DNA from: an uncultured Acetatifactor sp.
GTDB lineage: Bacteria; Bacillota; Clostridia; Lachnospirales; Lachnospiraceae
Direction: 5' to 3'
Length of the DNA stretch: 64,000 nucleotides
Assembly: GCA_910579755.1 (NCBI GenBank)
Contig: CAJTVB010000012.1
Location: forward strand, 1 to 64,000
This document shows positions 8,095 to 17,188 of this stretch, in pieces. The first letter of the stretch is position 1. The number at the start of each line of letters is the position of its first letter. A program made the position numbers and the translations under genes. The notes below the pieces were generated by a model. The model was not told the origin of the DNA. It did no database searches and saw only the letters and a list, made by a program, of their open reading frames with translations.

Positions 8095-9110
8095 TGAAAC
8101 GCCCTGAAACGGGCAGGGAGATTAAATTGAAAGCTGTAGATCTGCATGTACATTCCAACCGCTCAGACGGCACCCTTTCCCCCGCGCAACTGGTGGATTA
8201 TGCCATGGAAAAGGGACTGGCCGCCTTTGCCCTCACGGACCATGATACTATAGACGGACTGAAGGAGGCCATAGAGTATGCCGGTGTCCTGGGCAGCAGG
8301 GCTGCCCGGCAGACGCCGGGAGCCCCCTCTCAGGGCGGCACTGCCGGGACCCGTGGAGCACAGAATACTCCATGTCCTCATACCGGGCCCAACACAGGCT
8401 GCCCCCAAGCCGTGCCGGAGGTCATTCCCGGCATCGAGCTTTCCGCCGAATACCAAAGCCAGGACATCCACATCGTGGGTCTGTATATCGACTATCATGA
8501 CGACACTTTTATCCGAAAGCTCCGAGAATTCGTGGACTCCCGGGATATTCGGAACAGGAAAATGTGCCGCAGGCTGCAGGAGGCCGGTATTCCCATAGAC
8601 TATGAAGAGCTTGTGGCGCAATTCCCGGATTCCGTAATCACCAGGGCCCACTATGCCAAATATATGTTAAATCACGGCTATATTAAAAGCATGAAAGAGG
8701 CCTTTGACCGATATGTAGGCGATTACGCTCCCTGCTTTGTTCCCCGGGAAAAGGTAACTCCCGTTCAGGCCGTGGAGCTGATTCTTGAAGCCGGAGGCAT
8801 ACCCGTTCTGGCTCACCCCGTGCTCTATCCCATCAGCGACATCCGGCTGGAGCAATTGACAGCAGAATTGAAGGAAGCCGGCCTGATGGGCCTGGAAGCC
8901 ATCTACGCCACCTACTCTCCCGCCGACGAACGCCGGATGCGGGCTTTGGCTCAAAAGTATGGACTGTGTGTCAGCGGAGGAAGTGACTTCCACGGAAGCA
9001 ACAAGCCCGGCCTGGATCTTGGAACAGGCTACGGCAGCTTATACGTCCCCTGGTCCGTGCTTGAAGAGCTGATCCGCCGCCGGGCACACGCAAAAGCGGC
9101 AGGCATATAA
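8094..9110 (+). CDS. PHP domain phosphoesterase (RNase AM/YciV-like)
   Basis: Putative metal-dependent phosphoesterase of the PHP superfamily. Proteins of this subgroup remove nucleotides or phosphates from 5' ends of RNA or from pAp. Metal-binding motifs seen are DLHVHSNRSDG at the N-terminus, ALTDHDTIDGL, the Glu in PGIELSAEY, and a C-terminal SGGSDFHGSNKP. An insertion of about 45 residues rich in Gly, Pro, Thr and Ala (encoded near 8284-8416) splits the domain just before PEVIPGIELS. The start overlaps the ABC-F stop by one base. The last codons lie in a hairpin that serves the opposite strand. Confidence 0.88.
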   Translation: MKRPETGREIKLKAVDLHVHSNRSDGTLSPAQLVDYAMEKGLAAFALTDHDTIDGLKEAIEYAGVLGSRAARQTPGAPSQGGTAGTRGAQNTPCPHTGPNTGCPQAVPEVIPGIELSAEYQSQDIHIVGLYIDYHDDTFIRKLREFVDSRDIRNRKMCRRLQEAGIPIDYEELVAQFPDSVITRAHYAKYMLNHGYIKSMKEAFDRYVGDYAPCFVPREKVTPVQAVELILEAGGIPVLAHPVLYPISDIRLEQLTAELKEAGLMGLEAIYATYSPADERRMRALAQKYGLCVSGGSDFHGSNKPGLDLGTGYGSLYVPWSVLEELIRRRAHAKAAGI

Positions 9111-9121
9111 ATGCCTGCCGC
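9091..9121 (-). terminator. terminator hairpin for the small acidic gene
   Basis: GCGGCAGGCAT (9096-9106) and ATGCCTGCCGC (9111-9121) form a perfect 11-bp stem with a 4-base loop. Read on the minus strand the stem is followed by TTTTG, as in an intrinsic terminator. It overlaps the stop codon of the convergent PHP gene. Confidence 0.7.
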
Positions 9122-9187
9122 GCTTCTGAAAAAAACTTGGTACCTCTATTTTTGTAAATCTCTTATCCCTGTAAATCCCCTGGGACG

Positions 9188-9451
9188 TCAGCCCTGCACG
9201 ATCAGATACCTTCCGTCGCCCACATCAAAAACCTCATCCGCGTCCAGGATCTCCTCATCCATGGCTCCTTCCACATCGATTCCTTCTTCCTCAAAATAAT
9301 CCATTACTTCCTCCACGGAATCCACCACTACTGCCATACACTCTGTCAAAAAACCATCCGCCTCGTCCAGAGTCTCAGCCACCTTCTCCGGGAAGAGCTG
9401 CAATTGATTGTCCAGGAAGCACTCCAGTACATCATTATCAAATTCCCGCAT
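9188..9451 (-). CDS. small acidic protein of unknown function
   Basis: 87 aa, strongly acidic (stretches such as DYFEEEGIDVEG and DEEILDADEVFDV), with no signal peptide or membrane segment. Short proteins of this kind are common in Lachnospiraceae; I recall some carrying an automatic glyoxalase label, which the sequence itself does not support. It has a good ribosome site (AGGAGG), its own promoter about 50 bp upstream, and a strong terminator, so it is a monocistronic, probably well-expressed gene. Function not known. Confidence 0.7.
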   Translation of the reverse strand: MREFDNDVLECFLDNQLQLFPEKVAETLDEADGFLTECMAVVVDSVEEVMDYFEEEGIDVEGAMDEEILDADEVFDVGDGRYLIVQG

Positions 9452-9503
9452 TTTTTATCCCTCCTAGTTTAAGGTAAAGCACTAAGCTTCTCTCTATGCC
9501 TTC

Positions 9504-9532
9504 ATCATAATATGATTATACGCTCACGTCAA
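9504..9532 (-). promoter_or_regulatory. promoter of the small acidic gene (TTGACG, 17 bp, TATGAT)
   Basis: On the minus strand TTGACG (9527-9532) and TATGAT (9504-9509) are 17 bp apart. The octamers AAGGTAAA and TTTACCTT flank the promoter as an inverted repeat. Confidence 0.6.
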
Positions 9533-9545
9533 TAGTATTTTTACC

Positions 9546-10196
9546 TTACACGAATCCAAGCAGCTCTAAGGGATGACCGATTATGGCATCCGCTCCTCCC
9601 TGCTCCAGCTCTGCCCGGTCCCGGAAGCCCCAGAGGGCCCCTACGGTAAAGGCTCCCGCGCTCTTCCCTGTCTGCATATCCGTGGCCGTATCCCCCAGAT
9701 ATACAAGCTCCTTTTGTTCAAGCCCCAGCTGATCCAGAATCCGGAACACGCCCTCCGGGCTGGGCTTCAGGGCCATCCCCTCCTGCTGCCCCAAAACCAT
9801 ATCAAAGCAGTCCCTGCCAAACAGCGTCTCAATCACCCGGACCGTTTCCATATGAGGCTTGTTTGACAACACTGCCGTCTTTTTTCCTTCGCCGCGCAGA
9901 GCGGCCAAAAGCTCCGGAATCCCTTCGTAGGGCTTCACCTGGTACATACAGTTTTCCCGGAATATTTCCCTGTATCTGGCAAATGCCTGATCAAAATGTA
10001 CAAGCTCCACATCTCCTGCCGCCGCCAGGGCCCGCCGGACCAGATTTGCGGCGCCGTCGCCCACAAAATATTTATACTGCTCCACCCCAAAGGGGCCGAA
10101 ACCAAAAGGCTCCAGCGCAGCATCGCCGCAGTATTTGATGCTTGCAATGGAATCGGACAATGTGCCGTCCAGATCAAAAATAACCGCTCTTTTCAT
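9546..10196 (-). CDS. HAD-IA hydrolase, phosphoglycolate phosphatase-like
   Basis: Haloacid dehalogenase superfamily phosphatase of 216 aa. Motif I is FDLDGTLSDS, motif II lies in TAVLSNKP, the Lys of motif III is within the EGMALKPSPEG segment, and motif IV is YLGDTATDM. An alpha-helical cap (subtype IA) lies between motifs I and II, as in Gph and PgmB. Substrate not determinable. ATG at 10196 is chosen because AAGGAG stands eight bases upstream and the codon overlaps the maf stop as ATGA; an upstream in-frame GTG has no proper ribosome site. Confidence 0.9.
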   Translation of the reverse strand: MKRAVIFDLDGTLSDSIASIKYCGDAALEPFGFGPFGVEQYKYFVGDGAANLVRRALAAAGDVELVHFDQAFARYREIFRENCMYQVKPYEGIPELLAALRGEGKKTAVLSNKPHMETVRVIETLFGRDCFDMVLGQQEGMALKPSPEGVFRILDQLGLEQKELVYLGDTATDMQTGKSAGAFTVGALWGFRDRAELEQGGADAIIGHPLELLGFV

Positions 10197-10771
10197 ATCA
10201 GCCACTCCTTCGCCTCCTGATAGAGCCTTCCCACCGGAAGCCCTACCACATTATTATAATCTCCTTCGATTCTCTGAATGTACCTGGCACACAGCCCCTG
10301 GATACCGTAGGCGCCCGCCTTATCCAAAGGATCTCCCGTGACCGCATAAGCCAGAATTTCCTGCCGGGACATGGGATAAAAGGACACCTGCGTGACCTCA
10401 TAAAAGGTCTTTTCTGCTGTCCTTCCGCTGCTGTCCCGATGCATCAGCGTAACACCGGTATAGACCTGGTGTGTCCTGCCGGAAAGCTGCTCCAGCATCT
10501 CCACAGCGCTTTTCTCATCGCCGGGCTTTCCCAGAATCCTTTCCTCCAGAGCCACAAGAGTGTCCGCCCCCATCACCAGCACTTCCTCATCCCGGGGCAA
10601 AGCGCCAAACACCGCTCCCGCCTTCCGGCGGGACAGCTCTTTCGCCCTCTCCCATACCAGGGGAAGAGAGGTCTCTTCATCTGTGGAGCTTACTATTACC
10701 TCAAAATTTAGTCCGATCTGTTTTAACAGCTCTCTCCTGCGGGGAGATGCCGATGCCAATATAATTCTCAT
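10193..10771 (-). CDS. maf: Maf-like nucleoside triphosphate pyrophosphatase
   Basis: Maf family house-cleaning enzyme that hydrolyses non-canonical or excess nucleoside triphosphates (dTTP, UTP or modified bases) to the monophosphate. The start MRIILASASPRRRELL is the family's opening and sets the start at 10771; a longer frame begins 48 bases earlier but adds residues absent from the family. Further motifs seen are EVIVSSTDEE, VMGADTLVAL with the catalytic acid, and GDPLDKAGAYGIQG near the C-terminus. It sits between ppk and the HAD gene and overlaps the latter by four bases. Confidence 0.94.
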   Translation of the reverse strand: MRIILASASPRRRELLKQIGLNFEVIVSSTDEETSLPLVWERAKELSRRKAGAVFGALPRDEEVLVMGADTLVALEERILGKPGDEKSAVEMLEQLSGRTHQVYTGVTLMHRDSSGRTAEKTFYEVTQVSFYPMSRQEILAYAVTGDPLDKAGAYGIQGLCARYIQRIEGDYNNVVGLPVGRLYQEAKEWLI

Positions 10772-10831
10772 ATGATCTCTGGCCCTTATCCTTTGCTGCA
10801 TGCAGGGCTTCCTTTCCACAAATCTGCCCGT

Positions 10832-12961
10832 TTATTCATGATGAATTTCCGGCACAAAGGTCCTGGTTGCGCGTGCTTCCGCCTCTGCAGCCACCCGGGC
10901 TTTTTCCACAGCCTCCAGGCAGAACGCCTCCTGAGACTGGAAACGGCTTTTTCCTCTCCTGCTCACCTTCTCGTAAACGCCGTCCGAAGTCAGAACAGAG
11001 GCCTTCACATTATCCCGCAGCTGACTCTGCAGGATGTGCAGCAGCTCCTCCTTCAACTCCGGCTTCTCCACGGGGAACAGGATCTCCACACGGCGCTCCA
11101 GGTTCCTGGGCATCCAGTCCGCACTGCCGCAGTATATCTCATAATGCTCATCGTTTTCAAAGTAAAAGATCCGGCTGTGCTCCAGGAAATTTCCCACAAT
11201 GGAGCGGACAGTGATATTTTCGCTGACCCCCGGAATTCCCACCTTCAGACAGCAGATGCCTCTGACGATCAAATCGATCTTGACTCCCGCCGCACTGGCT
11301 TTATAAAGCGCGGCAATAATATCCCTGTCACACAGAGAGTTCATTTTGGCAATGATCCGTGCCGGGCGGCCTTCCTGCGCATATTTTCGTTCTCTGCGGA
11401 TCAGCTGTAAAAAACGGTCCTTCAGCCACAGAGGCGCCAGGGACAGCCGATTCCACATAAGCGGCTCCGAATAACCGGAAAGCATGTTGAATACAGCGGT
11501 GGCGTCCTCACCGATATACTCCGAACAGGTCAAAAGTCCGATATCTGTATACAGCTTGGCCGTAGCATCATTGTAATTGCCGGTACCCAGGTGTACATAG
11601 CGGCGGATACCATCCTCCTCCCTGCGGACCACCAGCGTAATCTTACTGTGGGTCTTCAGCCCCACCAGCCCGTAGATCACGTGGCATCCCGCCTTCTCCA
11701 GCATCCTGGCCCACACAATATTGTGCTCCTCGTCAAACCGCGCCTTCAGCTCCACCAGCACGGTAACCTGCTTGCCGTTTTCCGCCGCCTGGGCCAATGC
11801 AGCAATAATGGGCGAATTGCCGCTGACACGGTACAGGGTCTGCTTGATGGCCAGCACCTCCGGGTCTCTTGCCGCCTGGCGGATAAATTCCACCACCGGC
11901 TCAAAGGTCTGGTAGGGATGATGCAACAGAATATCCTTTTTGCGGATCCGGTCAAAAATCTTACAGCCTGAAGGCAGCTCCGGCACCGGCTGAGGGGTAT
12001 ATCCCGGAGCCTTCAAATGTTCAAAGCCCTCCATTCCATACAACTTCATCAGCACCGTCAGATCCAGAGGACCGTCTATGGCATAAATATTCTGTTCCTC
12101 CATTTGAAGCTCATCCTTGATGATCTTTAAAAGCCGCCCGTCGCAGCCCTCCTCCACCTCCAGACGGATGGCCTGGCCCCACTGGCGCTTTTTCAGCTGC
12201 TTCTCAATCTCCTTCAGCAGATCGGCCGCTTCATCCTCTTCAATAGTCAGATCGGCATTTCTCATAATGCGGAAGGGATGGGCACAGACAATATCATAAT
12301 TCAGGAACAGCTTATGCATATTCCGCTCGATGATCTCCTCCAGAAGAATCACCTTTTTCCCCTTGCTTCCCGAGGGAAGCTGTACAATGCGGCTGAGCAC
12401 CCCAGGCACCTGAACCGTGGCAAACTCCATCTCCTCCCTGCTGTTTTTCTTGTGCACCAGGGCGGCAATATTCAGCGTTTTATTCCGGATCAGAGGAAAA
12501 GGCCTGGAGGAATCCACCGCCATAGGCGTCAGTACCGGATATACATTCTCTGCAAAATATTTATCGGCAAATTCCGCTTCCTCCCTGCTCAGGTCTTCGT
12601 GTCTGCCGATGATCTGAAGACCGTTCTGGCGAAGCTTGGGCATCAGGGAGCGGTTGTAGGTGGAATACTGGAGCTCCACCAGCTCGTGAATAGCCCTGTC
12701 CAGGGCCGCCAGCTGCTCCGCGGGAGTCATGCCGGCGATATCCGGCTTTCCGTATCTGGCATTTACCATGTCCTTCAGCGAGGCTACCCTGATCATAAAA
12801 AATTCGTCCAAATTGGAGGCCGTGATGCTCAAAAACTTAAGCCTCTCAAAAAGCGGAATATTCTTGTCCCTGGCTTCGTTCAGCACCCGATGGTCAAACA
12901 AAATCCAGCTCAATTCCCGGTTCGTATAATATTTCGGATCACAAAAATCAATTTCACCCAT
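10832..12961 (-). CDS. ppk1: polyphosphate kinase 1
   Basis: Transfers the gamma phosphate of ATP to long-chain polyphosphate, reversibly; membrane-associated in several species. The 709 aa length and the domain order are those of PPK1. The N-terminal domain starts YTNRELSWILFDHRVL. The two phospholipase-D-like C domains hold the autophosphorylated His in LKTHSKITLV (His 438) and the second conserved His in YVHLGTGNYND. The ribosome site GAGAGGGAG precedes the ATG. It lies directly downstream of the exopolyphosphatase gene, so synthesis and breakdown of polyphosphate share a transcript. Confidence 0.97.
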   Translation of the reverse strand: MGEIDFCDPKYYTNRELSWILFDHRVLNEARDKNIPLFERLKFLSITASNLDEFFMIRVASLKDMVNARYGKPDIAGMTPAEQLAALDRAIHELVELQYSTYNRSLMPKLRQNGLQIIGRHEDLSREEAEFADKYFAENVYPVLTPMAVDSSRPFPLIRNKTLNIAALVHKKNSREEMEFATVQVPGVLSRIVQLPSGSKGKKVILLEEIIERNMHKLFLNYDIVCAHPFRIMRNADLTIEEDEAADLLKEIEKQLKKRQWGQAIRLEVEEGCDGRLLKIIKDELQMEEQNIYAIDGPLDLTVLMKLYGMEGFEHLKAPGYTPQPVPELPSGCKIFDRIRKKDILLHHPYQTFEPVVEFIRQAARDPEVLAIKQTLYRVSGNSPIIAALAQAAENGKQVTVLVELKARFDEEHNIVWARMLEKAGCHVIYGLVGLKTHSKITLVVRREEDGIRRYVHLGTGNYNDATAKLYTDIGLLTCSEYIGEDATAVFNMLSGYSEPLMWNRLSLAPLWLKDRFLQLIRRERKYAQEGRPARIIAKMNSLCDRDIIAALYKASAAGVKIDLIVRGICCLKVGIPGVSENITVRSIVGNFLEHSRIFYFENDEHYEIYCGSADWMPRNLERRVEILFPVEKPELKEELLHILQSQLRDNVKASVLTSDGVYEKVSRRGKSRFQSQEAFCLEAVEKARVAAEAEARATRTFVPEIHHE

Positions 12962-13033
12962 AGCTCCCTCTCTTCCTGATTCCTAAAAACATTTTCACCT
13001 GCCAGACTCCGAAGATCAAATACCTTCCGCTTC

Positions 13034-14578
13034 TTACAGACTCTTCCACTGCTTCAGCACCGGCTCCACACTGAACACCTCCTGAAAGAATTCCGCCTTG
13101 GCTTCAAAAAAACCCTTCTCCAGAGTAATGTCCTCCTGAGTGTCTACCGTAAGGATCAGCCGATTATCCTTCAAGGCTGCCTTCAGCCCTCTCATCTTCT
13201 GCTTATGGCTTCGGTCCAGTCCGTTTGCCAGCCGCAGAATAGCCGTCAGCTTCCCCACGGTCAGATAGGACTCCCGGTCCAGTCCCTGGACGCCGTCCTG
13301 TTGTCCGTAATAGGTAAACCGACTGTGGTTGAAACGCACCACATTGGCCACAATCTCTCTCTCCATATGGGACAGGCCGATAATCTCCGTAGCCATTATG
13401 ATATTATAGGAAGTCGTCCCGATATTGACCATACTGATATATTTCCCACAGTCGTGAAGAATGGCCGCCAGACGCAGATACAGCCGCTGACGCTTCCCCA
13501 GCCCATGAACCTTTTTCATACTGTCAAATATGGTGGTGGTAATATTTTCCAGGGTCTCCGCCCGCTTTCTGCTGCCCATATAACGCTTGCTGATATTCAT
13601 GGCACAGGCGATAATATCCTGTTCAAAGTCATGCTCTCCCTGAAACATTCTGATTTTTTCCGCATATTCATAGGCGATCCCGTCGCAAAGAGTCACTCCC
13701 GGAGCCCAGATATTTTCCACCCCCATCAGCCCTGCAATCCGGCGGATTAATATGGCGCTGATAAACACCAGCGGAACCTTTTCCTCGGGAATCCCCATAG
13801 AATCGGATATCTGAGCGGCACTTCTGGTGCGCAGCTTTTCCATGAGCTTTTCGAACTCATCCTCCTTCAGAACCGCTGCAACATTGTCCCTCCCCATGGT
13901 CTTCACCGCCCAGGGTGAAATATAGTCGTCCACAATGATCAGGTTGCGGATCTCCCGATCCTTCAGATACAGCTTTTTGTAATTTTCCAGCTGGGCAAGC
14001 ACCATTTCGTCGATAATCCCCTCCCGGCGGCCTGCTCTGGCGTCAAAGCGGCTGAGATAGTCCTGAATGCGCAGCACTCCCAGCCGGATATTCTGGGTGG
14101 ACACCAGGGTATCATTGTCAAACAAAGAAAGCTGTATGCTGCCTCCCCCGATATCCAGAATCGCCGTCTTTTCCTCTATAAACCTGCGAAAACTCTCTCC
14201 CCTGGAGGCAATGGATTTATAATCCAGAAACCGCTGTTCGGAATTACTCAAAACCTCCAGACGGATCCCCGTGCGCTGGGCAATCTGATCCTGAACCACA
14301 ATGGAGTTTTCCGTCTCCCGAATGGCGCTGGTTCCGTAGGCCTTATAGGCATCCACCTTGTAAGCCCGGCAGACCTCCGCAAATTCCTTCAGCGTCCGGC
14401 AGAGCTCATCCATCTTCTCTCTGCTGATCTTGCCGTGGGCAAAGGTATCGCTGCCCAGGTCGATCCGCTTGTTGATGCGCTCGATCTCCCGCATATTGTT
14501 TTTTCCTGAAAACTCAAAAATTTTCATGGTCAGCTCAAAGCTTCCCACATCTATTGCCGCAAAGGTTTGAACTCCCAT
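13034..14578 (-). CDS. ppx: Ppx/GppA exopolyphosphatase with C-terminal HD domain
   Basis: Actin-fold phosphatase that shortens polyphosphate or hydrolyses pppGpp. The N-terminal ASKHA domain begins AAIDVGSFELTMKI and continues with AYGTSAIRETEN and AILDIGGGSIQLSLF. The C-terminal half carries an HD domain (LAAILHDCGKYISM, then ILRLANGLDRSHKQK). ATG at 14578 is preferred because AAGGAGG lies eight bases upstream; a longer frame starts with GTG at 14605 and would overlap the DUF815 gene. It is placed between the DUF815 ATPase and ppk. Confidence 0.94.
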   Translation of the reverse strand: MGVQTFAAIDVGSFELTMKIFEFSGKNNMREIERINKRIDLGSDTFAHGKISREKMDELCRTLKEFAEVCRAYKVDAYKAYGTSAIRETENSIVVQDQIAQRTGIRLEVLSNSEQRFLDYKSIASRGESFRRFIEEKTAILDIGGGSIQLSLFDNDTLVSTQNIRLGVLRIQDYLSRFDARAGRREGIIDEMVLAQLENYKKLYLKDREIRNLIIVDDYISPWAVKTMGRDNVAAVLKEDEFEKLMEKLRTRSAAQISDSMGIPEEKVPLVFISAILIRRIAGLMGVENIWAPGVTLCDGIAYEYAEKIRMFQGEHDFEQDIIACAMNISKRYMGSRKRAETLENITTTIFDSMKKVHGLGKRQRLYLRLAAILHDCGKYISMVNIGTTSYNIIMATEIIGLSHMEREIVANVVRFNHSRFTYYGQQDGVQGLDRESYLTVGKLTAILRLANGLDRSHKQKMRGLKAALKDNRLILTVDTQEDITLEKGFFEAKAEFFQEVFSVEPVLKQWKSL

Positions 14579-14597
14579 CCCGGTACCTCCTTCTCCA

Positions 14598-15878
14598 CTA
14601 AACACGCCCCGACAGATAATCTATAAACTGCTGGGCGCTTCTGCCGGACAATCCTCCGTGGGAAAGCTCCCACTGATTTGCCTGGGATGCCAGCTCCTCC
14701 CGGGAAAGCTTAACGCCCTCTCTTTGGGCAAGAACCTCCACGATCTCCTGAAACTGTTTTTTGTCGGGCGCGCCGAAATAGATGGTAACACCAAACCGGT
14801 ACACCAGAGAAAGCTTTTCCTGCACCGTGTCGCTGGTGTGCATGTCCTGTCGCACCTCCTCCTTGTCCCGGTAATTTTCCCGGATCAGATGCCGCCTGTT
14901 GGAGGTGGCATAGATCAGCACATTCTCAGGCTTTTTCTCCAAACCGCCCTCAATAACCGCCTTCAAATATTTATACTCGGTCTCAAATTCCTCGAAGCTC
15001 AGATCGTCCATATATATAATAAAACGGTAATTGCGGTTCTTAATCAGGCCGATTACGTGATTTAAGTCCTGGAACTGATGCTTGTACACCTCTATGACCC
15101 GAAGCCCCTTTTCATAATATTCATTGGCAATGGCCTTGATGCAGGAAGACTTGCCGGTGCCTGCATCCCCGAACAGCAGGCAGTTGTTTGCCTTTCTCCC
15201 CTCCACGAAAGCATCGGTATTGTCCGTAAGCTTTTTCTTTGGGATCTCGTATCCCACCAGGTCACTGAGATTCACATGAGCGATCTTGCGAATAGGCTCG
15301 ATGGTCACTCCATGATCGTCATGTGCAATGCGAAAGGATTTGTGAAGCCCAAGCTTTCCCACTCCATATTCCTGATAGAACCGAGTCAGGCTGGCTTTCA
15401 TTTCCTCCGCAGTCCGGTCCCTGCAAAACTGCTGTGCCAAAGCGCAGATCCTGGCACAGATCCTGGAATTATAGACCTTGCTCTCCCGGCTTCCCGCCTC
15501 GTAACGCTCCGCAAGATAATACTCGGGAGCCTGAAGCCGCTCTGCCACGGGGCCGAAATCAAAATCAAATAATTCCTTAAATATTACAATATCGTGCAAT
15601 ACAGCGTCATTAATGGTTCCCTGTATCTCTCCCCGCATTTCACAGCCGCAGCTATAGCTGTTTTCGTTGTTCACCAAAAGATCCGCCAGGTAACAGTGCC
15701 ACAAATTGCCGTGAAACCCATAGCGTCCCGCCAGCTCCAGCAGTCTGTGAATACAGTCATAAAAAAGCTCTCTGGCCTCCCCGGCGGCCGTCTCATAATG
15801 AGACAGGATCCACGCCATATCGTAGAGAAGCCCTCCCTCCTGAAAATTGCGAAATATAATCAGCTCTTTTTCTCTCAT
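14598..15878 (-). CDS. DUF815 family AAA ATPase
   Basis: 426 aa soluble protein of the DUF815 family. The ATPase core has Walker A LLFGDAGTGKSSC, Walker B FIIYMDDLSFEEFE, a sensor-1-like YATSNRRHLI and a C-terminal GRSAQQFIDYL. The N-terminal 170 residues are helical and specific to the family. The function is unknown. The start lies one base after the pheA stop codon and 20 bases precede ppx, so it is part of the pheA-ppx-ppk transcript. Its steady placement next to polyphosphate genes here is suggestive but does not define a role. Confidence 0.9.
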   Translation of the reverse strand: MREKELIIFRNFQEGGLLYDMAWILSHYETAAGEARELFYDCIHRLLELAGRYGFHGNLWHCYLADLLVNNENSYSCGCEMRGEIQGTINDAVLHDIVIFKELFDFDFGPVAERLQAPEYYLAERYEAGSRESKVYNSRICARICALAQQFCRDRTAEEMKASLTRFYQEYGVGKLGLHKSFRIAHDDHGVTIEPIRKIAHVNLSDLVGYEIPKKKLTDNTDAFVEGRKANNCLLFGDAGTGKSSCIKAIANEYYEKGLRVIEVYKHQFQDLNHVIGLIKNRNYRFIIYMDDLSFEEFETEYKYLKAVIEGGLEKKPENVLIYATSNRRHLIRENYRDKEEVRQDMHTSDTVQEKLSLVYRFGVTIYFGAPDKKQFQEIVEVLAQREGVKLSREELASQANQWELSHGGLSGRSAQQFIDYLSGRV

Positions 15879-15879
15879 G

Positions 15880-17004
15880 TCAGTAATTCCCCAAAATCTT
15901 CATATTGCGGGCCTCTTCCCGCAGCCCTCTCAAAGCGTTCCTGACGGCACTGTCCGCCAGATTGCCCTCAAAATCCACAAAAAACCGGTATTCCCAGCTC
16001 CTGTCCTCGATGGGACGGCTCTCGATCTTTGTCATATTCAGATCATTATAAATAAAATGGGACAACATATGATACAGTGAACCGCTTTTGTGGGGCACCT
16101 CGAAGCAAATACTGATCTTTCGGGCATCCCTCCGGAAAATTTTCTGATTGGTCACAATGATAAACCGGGTGGAGTTGGTGTCGGAGTGATTGATTCCCTT
16201 CCGAAGCACCTCCAGGCCGTAAACCTTTCCCGCATGCTCCCCTGCGATAGCCGCCTGGGTTCTGTCCTGCTCCTGTGCCACCTTTTCTGCGGCAAAGGCA
16301 TTATTCTGCATGCTGATCTGGCTCCAGGTGAAATCCTCCAGAAACCGGGCGCTCTGCATCAGGGACTGGGGATGAGAGTACACTGTTTTGATATCCGAAA
16401 GCTCCGTTCCCGGCAGCGCCAGAAGACAATGCTCCACCTGCAGGATCTGTTCTCCCACAATATAATTCTCGTACTCCTGTAAAAGATCATAGATTTCGTT
16501 TACTATGCCCGCAGTGGAGTTTTCGATGGGAAGCACCGCAAAATCGGCGCAGCCCTCCTCTATGGCACTCATGGCATCCCGAAAGGTATCCACATGAAAG
16601 CTTTTTATCTGCTCCCCGAAATACGCAAGCATTGCCGCCTGGGAATAGGACCCTTCCGCTCCCTGATACACCACTCTGGCTTCCTGAGTTTTCAACTGTT
16701 CCACTTCTATAAAAGGCAGCCTGCCCGGGCCTCCCTCCTCGGAAAGAAGTCGGTATTGCAGCTTTCTGCTCATGGACATGATCTGCTCGAACAGCTCCTG
16801 CACGCCCCGCCCGTTCCATTCATTGTGCGTCAGGGCCTTCACCCGGGAAAGCTTCTCCGCCTCCCTCTGGCGGTCAAAAACCTTTTTCCCAGTCCCCAGC
16901 TTGTATTCCGCCACCTGGCGGCTCACTTCCATGCGCTTCTCATACAATTCCACAATTTGGGCATCGATCTCATCGATCTGCTCCCGCAGCTCTGTCAATT
17001 CCAT
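15880..17004 (-). CDS. pheA: bifunctional chorismate mutase / prephenate dehydratase
   Basis: P-protein that turns chorismate into prephenate and then phenylpyruvate for phenylalanine synthesis. It has 374 aa. The AroQ mutase domain (about residues 1-90) begins LREQIDEIDAQIVELYEKRM. The dehydratase domain starts VVYQGAEGSYSQAA and has DFAVLPIENSTAGIV. The C-terminal ACT domain has PHKSGSLYHML and ESRPIEDRSWEYRFFVDFEG, which bind phenylalanine for feedback control. ATG at 17004 is chosen on family alignment and GGAGGG upstream; the open frame extends 89 codons further without homology. It heads the minus-strand run through ppk. Confidence 0.96.
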   Translation of the reverse strand: MELTELREQIDEIDAQIVELYEKRMEVSRQVAEYKLGTGKKVFDRQREAEKLSRVKALTHNEWNGRGVQELFEQIMSMSRKLQYRLLSEEGGPGRLPFIEVEQLKTQEARVVYQGAEGSYSQAAMLAYFGEQIKSFHVDTFRDAMSAIEEGCADFAVLPIENSTAGIVNEIYDLLQEYENYIVGEQILQVEHCLLALPGTELSDIKTVYSHPQSLMQSARFLEDFTWSQISMQNNAFAAEKVAQEQDRTQAAIAGEHAGKVYGLEVLRKGINHSDTNSTRFIIVTNQKIFRRDARKISICFEVPHKSGSLYHMLSHFIYNDLNMTKIESRPIEDRSWEYRFFVDFEGNLADSAVRNALRGLREEARNMKILGNY

Positions 17005-17035
17005 CTTCCTCACCCTCCGTCTTCTGTTACGATTT

Positions 17036-17064
17036 ATTATAGGACATCTCTTCCATAAATACAA
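17036..17064 (-). promoter_or_regulatory. pheA promoter (TTGTAT, 17 bp, TATAAT)
   Basis: On the minus strand TTGTAT (17059-17064) and a consensus TATAAT (17036-17041) are 17 bp apart, about 30 bp before the pheA start. No T-box or leader peptide was seen in the short leader. Confidence 0.7.
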
Positions 17065-17103
17065 TATTGGTATTGCCTTTGGGGCAAAAGAGATATAAAA
17101 TAG

Positions 17104-17151
17104 TGTTACAGCCTGCACGTCAACTGACAGGCGCACGATGTGGCTGTAACA
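17104..17151 (+). promoter_or_regulatory. 10-bp inverted repeat in the leader of the DUF5050 gene
   Basis: TGTTACAGCC (17104-17113) and GGCTGTAACA (17142-17151) are perfect complements separated by 28 nt. The element ends about 25 nt before the ribosome site AGGGGAGG. It could be a leader RNA stem or an operator between the divergent pheA and DUF5050 genes. No T run follows, so it is not a standard terminator. Confidence 0.45.
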
Positions 17152-17188
17152 AAATGATTGCATTATGCAGACAATAGGGGAGGCTTTC

